A DNA stretch of 64,000 nt from Planococcus citri (taxonomy: Eukaryota; Arthropoda; Insecta; Hemiptera; Pseudococcidae): NCBI RefSeq assembly GCF_950023065.1, contig NC_088681.1, positions 49,944,836 to 50,008,835 on the forward strand. The letters run 5' to 3'. The notes under the pieces were generated by a model. It ran no database searches and had not been told where the DNA came from. It was given only the letters and a program-made list of their open reading frames with translations. The position numbers and the translations under genes were made by a program. Positions 29,101 through 41,100 of the stretch are shown piece by piece (positions within the stretch are counted from its first letter, which is position 1; each line of letters starts with the position of its first letter).

Positions 29101-32100
29101 TTCTCTCTACAACTCTATACTAATGAGTTATCTACTCGTACCGGGTATTGGGTATTCCAAATTTCGTACTATGATACCAACAATACCGATTTCGTCCATA
29201 TTTCATCTTCTCCCATTCATTCCATGTATTATTTTTTATCTTCTCGGTACTTTTCCATGAGAATTCGAACGGAAACCCAACCACATACGAGTACGTAAGA
29301 CGAGTATAATATTTACGGCGTATTATATTTCAATTAAGTGGACAAGTAGGTTCGTATGTACGTAAAAAGACAAAAAAAAACCGCACGCGGAATAATACCT
29401 ACGCTGGTCACTTGTTACATAGACAACTACATCAACCGACAATGGCAACAAAAACAAAAGGTCATTAAATAGATACAGGAATGGTCGAATTACCGTCTTA
29501 TCTTGCTCGTTCGTGTGTTTAGGTACTTTTACATACAGCTTAGCTACTTACAAATTAAATTTCAACACGCGACCATTAATTCAAAAGTGATGAGTACGAG
29601 TATAGTAGGATAAGGAGAGTCGATAAAGTAGTCTAATGGATACTTACATGCAGCCTTTCGATACGGTCATGTTAAGCCCGTCAAGGATAACATTGGGACT
29701 TCTTTTTTCTCCGTATTTTTTGTACGCCCTGCGTACGCAGACGGCTTGCTGCCTCCTGGTCCATACTGTCGATTGTTGGGCGTGAAACCTGGCCCTTTTT
29801 TCGGTCAGCTGAATCGAGTTGTCAGCTTCTCGCATACCTACGTTTAACATACAGAAAAACACACGATACTATAAGCAATAAGCATACACGAAACGAATAT
29901 TACTTCTGCAATAAATTAACGTAAACTGATGCAAATCATGGCAATTAAGTAAGTGTATTGACTACGTTGTGTATTTTAGAACGAATCTAATATGTTTATT
30001 TATGATACAAATTACAAAGTGTACACAAAATATGAGACGATGTACCTATACGTTGTTGTAGGTAAATGTATAAGCGAAATTTTCAAGTACGTGAATTAGA
30101 AGAGGAAAAAATATAAAAACAATGTACTTTACTTGTACTTTTCTAACAATTATCGCGTATGTTATGATTACGTAGCCTTGCGAAACGTGTATTCTATGAA
30201 AATGACAAAATATAAACAATTTAAAGGTGGACGACTAATGGAAGAGACAAACTGGTTTTTCTATCGTATAGATAGGTATACTCGCGTAGAGCAATCAATG
30301 CTGATGCCGCCGTTATAGTCGAGGAAATTATCAACAATTAAAACAACGCGTACTTTTTATAAGTACGTACGATAGATTTTTTTTAATAGGTAGGTAGTCT
30401 AATATGTAGAAGTATTATTAGAGAGATTGACTTCGAAGTCAGTAAGAAAATTTTCGTTGTTGAAAGTACATACATGGGTAGACATATACCTGTCTAAATT
30501 TAATGGTTTTGTGATTGAAAATTTTACTCGATCAATGAATGTTGAAAAGAGATTAAATTTTGGTCATCTCCGATTTATTCGAGGTGGGAAAAAATTGATT
30601 TTCCCCATATTTTTGAACTTAAGGTACCCCAAATTGACCCAAGCGATGTAGATTTCGCACAACCAGTCAGAAGGTGTTACAGACGTACCCAGGGCTATTT
30701 TTGTGGAAGGAAATTTCAAAAATATCGAAAAATTGCTGCAAAAACTGAAAAAAGAAAGATTTTGAAAAAAAAACTTATAAGAACTAACATGCTCCCAAAA
30801 AAGAAATATTATGTATGATTCAATCATCTAATATTCTTTGACTTTTGAAGCAGCCGAAGTCATCTTTCCAAATAACCGAAGCACAGGGCCTCGAGAGCCA
30901 ATGCGGACCCAGAGGTTTTTTGAAAAGGGGGAGGGGGAGGGGGTAATGACTGGAAATTTTCCAACTGATATAAGGAAAAAATATCGATTTTGCCAATTGA
31001 TACCTATCATATGCATATGATTTGAATACATTTTCATTATCTGTTTTGGATTTTTAAGGGCTCAAATTTGAATTTTTTCATTTTAAATTAAGAAGCAAAT
31101 TGGTCCGAACGAAGCAAGAGCGAAAGCTTTTCAAAATTTGATTTCGAGAGGCCCAAAAAAGATGGTGTTCTTTCAGAAAGCATATTTTGAAAAAAAGAGG
31201 ACAGGCCTGAGCGAAGTAAGAACGAAAACTTTTAAAAATTTGTATTTTGCAAGAAATAAAACCAATGTTTTTTATGCAAGGAGTTTTTTTTTGGATTTTA
31301 AAATTTTAGAATTTGAAATAGTTTTTTTTAGGATGTTAATTTTGAAAAAGAAAAGAGAATCAGGCTCAAGTGAGGGCGAAAACACTTGAAAATTTGTATT
31401 TCGAGAGGCATATAACGATACTTTTTATGCGAGAAGTTTACTTTTTTTTTCTTTTACAACTCTAACAGTTAAATGATTATTTTTTTTTAGAAATTTCAAT
31501 TTCGAAAAAAGAAATAGTCGGAGAGCCCGCGTAAGGATCTATTGCACCCCTCCGTCGATCCTCCAGTACAACTTTTTTCTTGAAGGAGAAGCCCTAAGGC
31601 ACATTTCTAGCCCATGTACTCAAAAAAAAGTGGCCATTTTGCTTGACAGGTCAGCCGAAATCGCAGATTTTGCGTTCCAACATAGCACTTGCACGAAATT
31701 TTTTGAACCGTACAAAGATAGATTGAAAGATCAGGCAAAAATTTATCACCTGTCGAAATTTCAAGTGCTAATGTGGCTTTTTCGATTTTTGGTGAATTTT
31801 TGAATATCAAATTTAGGCCAAAAATGAGGGGGAAAATCAAAATTTTACCAAATTGACCAAGAAAGCTGAAATTTGGGATATACCCTATTTTCGACATGCC
31901 AAATCGATTGGAAACTGTTTCAACCCGTTTTCAGCAGTTCTGGAGCCTCCAGCAGATTTTTAGAACTCGAAATTCCAATAAAATTTCATCTACGAAGTCA
32001 ACTACAGATGGATTTTAAGTCGTTTTGGAGCCTCCAGCGACTTTTTGAAAATTACTGGTGCCTCCAGTAGATTTTTGAAACTTGAAATTTCCAAAAAATT

Positions 32101-35100
32101 TCATCAAATGGAGATGGAAAGCCGAAATTCATTCTGCAAACTAATTTCAATCCACTACGAAGTCGACTGCAGATGGATTTCATGTCGTTTTGGAGCCTCC
32201 AGCGACTTTTTGAAAGGTTGTATGGCGTTTTTGGTAAATTGAAATTTCCAAAAAGTAGCTGGAAGCTTCAAAACCATTTGAAACCACCATGCAGTGGACT
32301 TCATTCATATCCTGTTGAAATTAGTTTGCGAAGTAAATTTCAGCTTACCTAACTCCATTTGATAAAATGTTGTGGGAATTTCAAGTTTCAAAAATCTGGC
32401 GGACACTCCAGTAATTTTCAAAAAGTCGCTGGAGGCTCCAAAATGACTTGAACCCACCTGAAGTTGTCTTCAGAGGATGTTAAAATTGAAGTGCAGAGTA
32501 AATTTCTGCTTTCCATCTCCGTTTGATGAAATTTTGGGGGAATTTCAAGTTTCAAAAATCTACCGGAGGCTCCAGTAATTTTCAAAAAGTCGCTGGAGGC
32601 TCCAAAAGACATCAGTTGCGGAGTAAATTTCGGCTTTCTAACTCCATTTGATGAAATTTTGTGAGAATTTCGGGTTTCAAAAATCTGCTAGAGGCTCCAG
32701 AACTGCTCAAAACGGTTTGGAACAGTTTCCAATCGATTTGGCATGTCGAAAACAGGGTATATCCCAAATTTCAGCTTTTATAGTCAATTTGGTGAAATTT
32801 TGATTTTTCCCCTCATTTTTGGCCTAAATTTGATTTTCAAAAATTCACCAAAAATCGGAAAAGTCACTTCAGCACTTGAAATTAATCTAATAATGGCCGC
32901 CATTTTGTAAGTATGGCGACCTTTTTTTTTAGGACAAGGGCTAGAAATGTTCCTCAGTACTTCCCCTTCAAGAAAAAAAGTTGTCCTGGAGAATCGACGG
33001 ATGGGGGGGTGTAATAGATCCTTATGCGGGCTCCCCGACTAGATGACAGAGGTTTAAGGTCAAATGAAACTGTTTATAATAAAAAACAATAATTAAATAA
33101 TTAGTCCCGAAGTTCGAATGGTCTGAATCAAACAACTAAGTATAATTCCTCGTGTAGCATAAAATCAATTTTTTGCCATTCTGTGGCATGTACGTACATT
33201 ACCTACTTCTGTCCAAGTAAAATTCTCAAGGTTTTCTAGCCGCTTCAATACGTAAACTTCGTTCGGTGCGGTTTTTTTTAAACGTTTCTATCAACCTGTT
33301 TTATTATGTATTATTTCCCTCCTCCCCCGATATCTATGCTGAAAGCTTTAATGTATTAAAAATTTATTTAATTTTTTGCATAATTAAAAATATATGTCGG
33401 ATAGTTACTCATATACTCGAGTGCTTACATATTACATATGACATGAAAATAAATTAATATACTTAGATAGGTAAGAGAAAAAAACAACGTCGAAAAATTT
33501 GAAGGTGAATCGAGAATGTGGTAGGTATTTAAAATGGAAAAAAATCTAAATCAATCAATTATTGAATATTTCATAAATGTCTGCACAAGATCTACTTTAT
33601 TTTTCATCAAGTATACTGGACAATTTTTCAGCATAATTGTTACGAAAGTTCTGTAGGGAAAGAGAAATTATTTTGAAAATGACATCAGACTTTTTTTTTC
33701 TCTTCGGGCGTTTTAAATCAACGTTCAATCGTGTACGAAATCGCTTTAAACCCCCTCCTCCCCTCCCCCGGTTATGGAGAACTATTAATATTTCCTGGTG
33801 TGACTGAACGATAACTAGATTTGTACAAAAGACAGTTAGTTGTAGATGGATATAGGAATTTCGGCTGCCTCACGCATTGTCGAACGATTGTTAATTGAAC
33901 ACACCTACGAGTAGATAACTTTTACTTTAAATACATAAATCATATACGACTATAACAATAATGAATGAAAGCTGAGCTATACGATTGTAAACAATCTTCT
34001 ATTATCGTTAATCAGCTGAGAGAATTCTTTCACCTATGAAAGACCTTATAATCACTTGTACATACAAACTACAAAACATGCAAGACACTGGTACCAAAAG
34101 CATACTACAAGGTGTAAAGTGTGTGTAGCCGTAGCGTGTACGAAAGAGTGAGAGACGAAAAGAAAAAAAAATGCAACCACATTCTCAAACACGCAGGTAA
34201 TTAAGGTAACATAATATGATGAAGCCGACATCGACACGAAAAATCGCCTGTGACAAGAATGCAATGCAACAATTACATGCCTGCCTATACTCACTATACG
34301 TAAATATAATGTCTCGTAAGTCATGTGATATGTTGGTATAGGTATTCTTTTGTAGAAATGCAATCAGGCTGTATTATATTTTCTCTTAATTAACTCGCGA
34401 GAGGTGTTAAAATACAAGTAGCGTTTCGATGCTTGATGACTATATTTACCAAGAAATTTAGAACCGTGTGGATAAATTATGTAACTTGTGCGAGTTTTTT
34501 TTTTTTTTTAGCTTTGCGTGGTGTGAAGTGAATTTGTATAATATCTGCGTGTTTGATGAGTGTTCTTTTTGATGATTACATACAGAGATATTATGGATAA
34601 GTGGGTAGCATCTTTTGTAGATAAGGTTGCAGATTTTAGACTTTTCGTTTCTTCTAATGAATTTGTTGATAGAAATGTTTTTCAGTTTTGGATTGGATAG
34701 CCCTCGTGCGAGCTTTCAAGGTGGAGAAGTTTACATCGATTTTGTTACACACAAAGTGTCCTTTTCTTACCATCTATGGGTGTTTCACCTTGATTATATC
34801 TTTATCGGTTTCATCTATCTTTACTACATGGGTACAGTTCACTATATTATATGTCACTGTGACGTGTCATTTAATCGGAAATTGAATTTGTCGAACGTAT
34901 CTTTCGAGAAATTGAAATTTTTCTATATTTTTTCGTCTTTTTATAGGTCAAGGGAACCGAGAAAAATAAAAAATTGCGATCGAAAATACTTTTGGATTTG
35001 TATTTATCTTACAAGGAAATTTTTTGAAATTTGAACTAGCATTCTTCAATTTGAATGAAACCAAGCTAGATCAATATTCAAACTCCCGTAACTAAAACTT

Positions 35101-38100
35101 CACGACTTGAAGTTTATTTTTAAATTTTTTGGCGAATTTTCAAAAATTTTCAAAAGTACAAAAAATTGTTTCGAGGACGATTTTTGAGCTTTTTTTTATT
35201 GCAAAATTCCAGAAGGGGCCATTCAAAAGTGAATTTTTAATAATTTTTAAATTTTAGGGAAAATTGAAAAAATTAAATTTTTACAGAAGATATACGTAAG
35301 TAAATAACGAGTGATTTTTTCGACAAGATATCGTCAGGATCGAGTGTCTACCTACACGATCACTCGAGTCGAAAACAATCTCAATTCAACTTTTTTGGAC
35401 CTCAGCCCTTTTTCAAATTTCTCCAGAAATTTTAAATAGCTCTCGAACAATAAAATTTGATTGGGGCTTATCTTACGGGTATGTCTTCAGATCATCCAAA
35501 CCTAAAAGAATCTCTGACCTTTCTGGCCCCACCACAAAATTAACTTGACCTTGAGATTTTTACAAAAAAAAATCATCTACGTACATTGTATTTTGCATTT
35601 ATTCATAGATTTCGTAAAACTTTCCATGTCTTATAAGTACCTACCCACCCATAAACTTTGTAAAATTATGACATTATAAAAGACGAATATTCAAAATAGA
35701 AGTGATATTTTCATGTACATTCATTTCGACTCAAATAAATTAACTACACGTGGGCAATGCTTTGTTACTATAGAAAACCATTGCTGTCATTTTTTGTTCG
35801 AAATTTTTTTGTTGTCGAGATTAAAATTCGTATTAAATACACGATTTTAAATTAATTTTCAGGAAGTGAGGATTGCAGGTCACCGTGTTAAATGGTGAAT
35901 AGGTAGGGGAGGAGGGTAATAGAGAGTATTTTAACGCGGTAGGATGTTTTAGAGACACTAGAATTTTTTTCAAAAACATATGTATAATATGATATAATTG
36001 TACATTTTTCTAAGTAGGTACTTGAGTCTAATAAGTAAGTAGGTAAACAAAAAAAAAATCAAAAAGAACAATTATTCCACAAATTGCAATAACATCAAAT
36101 AGTTGAACATATTCCTGTTTTTGGGGGTAGGGAGAGGGGAGGTGTCAAAAAATTCAGGCGCCATGGCATTGTGACTTCAAGTACATATGTATTCAATCTT
36201 GTAAGGGAACCTCTTGAACTGTCTGCCTCCGATTTGAACAGGACTGCGATTTTTGGAAAGAGCATGGTCTAAAACCCCCAAAACCAAATTTTCACCAACC
36301 TAACTTCATTTTTTTGATTTTTGGCAAATGTTTGAAAATTCAAAATTGACTGCTTTTGGTAATTAAATGCCCCGTGAGGGCGCAGGTTGTTGTCACTAGA
36401 GGTAGTCTCTTGGTAGTAGATCAGATCATCAAGAGGAGTCAGTCCTTGAGGACAGATGAGAAGATGAAGACAACACCCAGGGTATTCTGCGTGTCCACAT
36501 CATGCAGGCTGGTAACATGTTGCCGTTTGATGGACTTGTAATTGATAAACATGGCAAAAGCAGAATTCTCCAGTTGGTGGAATGGTGGGGAGGCAGTGTT
36601 GCTGTTTCCCATCAGAAACCATATAATGTTCCATATACAGTGGAGTCTCAATAACTCGAACTCCGTTAACTCGAAAACTCTGATAACTCAAAGCAAATTC
36701 TGTTTCCCTTCAACTCCCCATAAGACTCAATGCAAAATTCGTTTCTTTAATTCAAAGTAAAAAGTCCAAAACCTCCTATAACTTGAAGTAAAATTTTTGA
36801 AAAATATAGAAAAAACCTATGTAAGTTGAACATTGGTAACGTTTTGCCTCTATAACTCGAATTTCTTGTTGAAAAAACTTGTAAATGCAAATCTCATTGA
36901 TGCAAACCTCTTATACAAACTCATCAGAGTTACTTATAAGTACATTCATCATGTCCATTAACATGTACATTTCACTCAAATACACAGGTATAATACATGT
37001 TTCCATTTCATTCCATGGTAAAAAAAAAAAAAAAACAACATTCATCTAATTCAAACTTTGCTAACTCGAAATATAGGTACCAAAAACAAACTTCCATAAC
37101 TCAAACGCCGATAACTCGAAGTCAACTCTTTCTCCCTTCAGCTTCGAGTTATCGAGACTCCACTGTAATTAAATTTCAGTATAATTTCCATTATACCCAA
37201 TTTGCCAAAAATCGCCAAAAAGTACAAAAATAAAGGATTTTTTGATTTTTCTCCATAAAAATTTGGCGTTTTTTTGTTTCTAGGACCCATTTTTTTCGAA
37301 AAATTGTCACTCTCGCTTTGCTCGAGCTGTAAATTTACCTTCCTTTTTCTAAAATTATCGCACAGCATGAAAAATGTTTTCAGATAATTACCTCTAATTT
37401 TGGGTTTTCATGCCTAAAAATTTGGGTTTGCCCACTGCTTAAAAGCTTGAGCCCTACCAAAACATGGGCAAAAAACCGTATCTTTTCAGAATTTCTGTAT
37501 CTTTTTTCATATAAATCTGAGAGACCAAAACGGCAACACTGTGGGGAGGAGTGGGAAGCCGAAGGCCAAGCCTCTACATAAATACGGATTACAAACAAGA
37601 ATGCATAAGAACTGCAGAACACCAAGAACTCACTCAGTCCAACCCCAGGGAAGCGCATCGCTTCAGAATGAGAGGGCAAATACCAGCGCCAAAAAACTGG
37701 CAAATTTGGCTAAGGGAGTAAACCCCAACAGAAAATCATGGTGGAATGCAATGGGAAGCCACCAGCACTACATCTTGCTAGAGTTATATGGACATTAATT
37801 TAGCAATGGCTCTAAGTCTCTGTCAGACTGATCCTCATCCGCTAAGACAGCTGGATATAGGGTGCGAAGAATATGCAAAGTCAAAATAAGGCGGAACAAC
37901 ATCAACGTCACAACCTGGAATGTACTCAGTTGGGTGAAAATCTGCCCTTCTGCCAATGAATACATGGTAAAGAGCAGTTTAATTGGCGTTTTATACTTCA
38001 ACGCGACTTTCAACTGCTGCCATGCAGCAGATTTTACAGTTTTCAAAATCACGCTTCAATTCACGGGCGTAATTTGAAGCGACTTTTTAGGTTGTCACAT

Positions 38101-41100
38101 TTTCTGCGCAGCAGAAAAAAATTTCTACTGATAAACATGCCACAAGAATATTTTGTAGTGTATTTTTATCGCGTAAAGCCGCTACTCTTCTAAATTATGT
38201 GGCGTATTTTTGCACATCGAAAAAACCAGCCACAAAAATACGCTACGCAAATATTTCGTAGCGTATTTATTCGCATATTTGCTGAAAAACTCGCGTAAAT
38301 GTGGTATTTTGCGCGTGTGTTTCAGCTTAGTAAGTACATATATAAATCTTTAGTCACTTCTACCAAGTGCTGTGGTGGCGTAGGTAGCAAGGATTCCTCT
38401 CACAGATCCGGGGACTCGAGTTCAATCCCCGCTGGTGCCAAAAATTTTTTCAAGAATATTGATCAATGGCAGATTTTTACGCGTAAATAAAATATGCGCC
38501 GTTTAATGGGCAGAAAAAGCATTGGCGTAAAGTTTTGAATCTCCTGCCCAAGTTTTTATGTCGCGTAAGAGCAGATTTTCACCCAACTGGGTAAGAACTT
38601 TGTATCAAATTGGAAAACTTGCTAATGTAATTACGGAAGCTAGGAGATTACAAATCGACGTATTAGGAATAAGTGAGACCCGAAGGACTGGAAATGGTAG
38701 AAACCAGGCAGTTCAAGACTACAACAACAGCAGTAATTAAATGTTTTAAAAAAAAAAAAAAAAAAAGTATGTACTTGATCAAAATAGGTCCTAAAACTAA
38801 TACTAATTCCCCAAATCCAAATTTCACTATTTCCAGCTCTTCCAAACCCCCCAGTGTGATTTTTCAATTTCTCCAGAATTTTGAATAGGTACATGCTGCA
38901 GAAGGAGTGAATATGAAGTTGGGCATCAAGTTGTGTGTTATAATGGATCTGTTTAACAAGTATATCCACATTTGAACCAATTCTGAAGGGGACACCTCAA
39001 GAGTGGGGGTTTGACCAAATTTTTACAATAAGGAAAATGGTCAAAAATCAAAAATTTACCAATCATCTTGCCTCATTTATTTGAGCCCATCTCCCTCAGG
39101 GTTTTCATTGTTTGGTCATTCTGGAGCTTCCAACGTGATTTTCGACTTTTCCAAAAAAATTTTCATCAACTCCAGAAAATGAGGAAATTATTTTTGGGCA
39201 GCTAAAAATCAACCCCCAGCTTATTCTCGACATGTTTGAGTCGTTCTTTTGATCAATACTCTTCTTCACCCTTCCCTTCCTCCCTCTGTATGACTGAATT
39301 TTTCGTGTACGTTGACCTCAAATTATTCACATCAGAATCACTTATACTATAGAGAGAGGCTACCTCTGCTTTCTTATATCATGTTTCAAAACAGTTTTGT
39401 CCTCAACTCCCTCCTCCGTCCTTTTACCTATAGTCTAGTCTTAACACTTGAACCGTTTATCCTTCAATTATTATCACTGAATTCCGAACCATTGATAATG
39501 CTTGAACCTGTTTACGCGCCAGTATGAAGAATGAATTATTACAACATATTATATAGGCATATTAGTTCCACTCTATTAATATGACGTCACATAAGGTACA
39601 ATACGACTTACGAGTACTTACAGTAAGTACATTCTATGTACGTACGTACGGTACACATAGTTTATGAGAACGTGTATGTATATAACATACGATATTTTTT
39701 CTCTCTTTTCAACTCATTGTTTACATAATGCGTGTTCATGAACCGACAATATTATACGTATGTAGGTAGACTCGTGAAATGGTCAATATTACGAAAACCA
39801 GCGACCGCCTGTGGGGCGAGGGGCGGCGGAGTGATTTAATTTTAAAGCCGCCGCCATCGCCACAGGCTCGCGCGTATCAAGTGTGAGAAATAAACAATGT
39901 ATTGACATTTTTTTTTCACCTTGTTTCGACACGTATAAAGATTCCATTTCCATATGTGTGATCGTCGTATGATTTGAACACGATTAATTGTATGGGATTT
40001 TAATCACGTAAAATTCAATAAGCTTATAAACTTTTTAATTTTTTGCAAAACTGAAGTATTATTGTGGAATTTCATCAAGGATTTGTATGCATACTTAGTT
40101 GTGGAGATCTGAAGATGGTTGATTGGTGCTTAAAAGAGTTGGTAAAGATTTTCCAAAGTCCAAAATAATAATAAACTTGATTATTATTACGATCATCATG
40201 ACTGATAATTTTTTTTTAAAGGGTAATTTGCTCATTTGACCATTCGGTAGATTCATTTTTTACAATTGGCCATCGGCGCGGCGTGATTTATCGTAAAACG
40301 AAGTTTGATTGTTTTAGAAGTAAATGAACAACACGATGGAAAAAACTCATTACTCATGTATTAAGTGTGCACTTCTTAGAGGGACGAAATGTTCGAATGA
40401 TGAGCAAGACTGAGAAGAGTCATTATGGGTGATTGTTTTTTTCTTCTAACGGTCATAAAAAATTAACTCAAGTTTCTTTCTACGTACAAGTGGAAGGAAG
40501 CTGGTTAATGAGTGTGGATGTGGAAGTATCGGTGAGGAGAGGAAAGCAGGTTGGGCTAATTTGAAGTTAATATTAGAGATGATTTTTTTTTTTTTTTTTT
40601 GGTAGTGGGATTTATAATTTTGAGTTTGATTATGCTGAATGTGGGGGGGGATGGAAGATTTTGGGGAAAATTGCAATATTTTTGGTCAAATTTACACAGA
40701 TGTTTATTGGGAGGGAAGGGGAAAATGCTCAGACATGAAAAATATTGATAGATAAATCAGGATAAAAATTGGCTGAACATGCAGGAAATACACCTGCTTA
40801 CTGAATTCATCTCTCAACAGTCTCAACCTATAAAAAAATTACGAACGTTGAGTTTACGACTTCGATGTTATGTCACAGACCTCCCTCGAACTTGGAATCC
40901 TTGAATAAGGAAGAAATTGAATATCATTCGCATCAATGATCCAACCAAAACTAAAATTTTAATTATTCAATTACTAGAAGTAATCGAAAATGCACCTAGA
41001 CCTACGTAAGAAAGAACAATATACTCGTGTATTTTATAGCAAATTCGTGAGCACGTAAATTATCTTATAAAATCGCTAATTTGAGATGACTGGCGTCTAT

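Larger units (their letters stand above)
24047..29647. other. ABCH intron 2
   Basis: 5.6 kb. Unique DNA runs to about 25300, then A/T-rich filler, the inverted-repeat element at 26276-26979, a T-rich minisatellite at 27880-28600, and unique DNA with TACGAG words from about 29050 to exon 2. No exon was recognised. Confidence 0.75.
36594..37541. mobile_element. hAT-like non-autonomous element (8-bp TSD)
   Basis: The termini CAGTGTTGCTGTTT (36594-36607) and AAACGGCAACACTG (37528-37541) are inverted repeats with one mismatch. Both sides are flanked by the 8-bp direct repeat TGGGGAGG (36586-36593 and 37542-37549). An 8-bp duplication with CAG..CTG ends is diagnostic of hAT transposons. No transposase is encoded; the interior is mostly the pogo-like MITE plus an AT-rich tail. 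Confidence 0.85.
36460..38767 (+). mobile_element. LINE (non-LTR retrotransposon) fragment, split by two insertions
   Basis: The segments 36460-36593, 37542-37924 and 38591-38767 read through once the two inserted elements are set aside. The last two join in frame at a GTA codon to give the start of an AP-type endonuclease: INVTTWNV, then RTLYQIGKLANVITEARRLQ and IDVLGISETR. This is the conserved N-terminus seen in LINE proteins often mislabelled craniofacial development protein 2-like. The protein stops soon after the ISETR motif and the element ends in 19 A residues (38748-38766), so most of the endonuclease and all of the reverse transcriptase are missing. It lies antisense to ABCH. The first two segments join into a 101-codon open frame of unknown identity ending at 37721; the left boundary is approximate. 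Confidence 0.75.

Noticed and set aside
34627..35034. 135-codon plus-strand open frame in intron 1
   Set aside because: Phe/Ile/Tyr-rich composition follows from T-richness; no motif and no splice context.
38361..38443. Functional tRNA gene
   Set aside because: B-box-like and acceptor-like ends are present, but I could not form a proper 7-bp acceptor stem and anticodon arm. Treated as tRNA-derived repeat.
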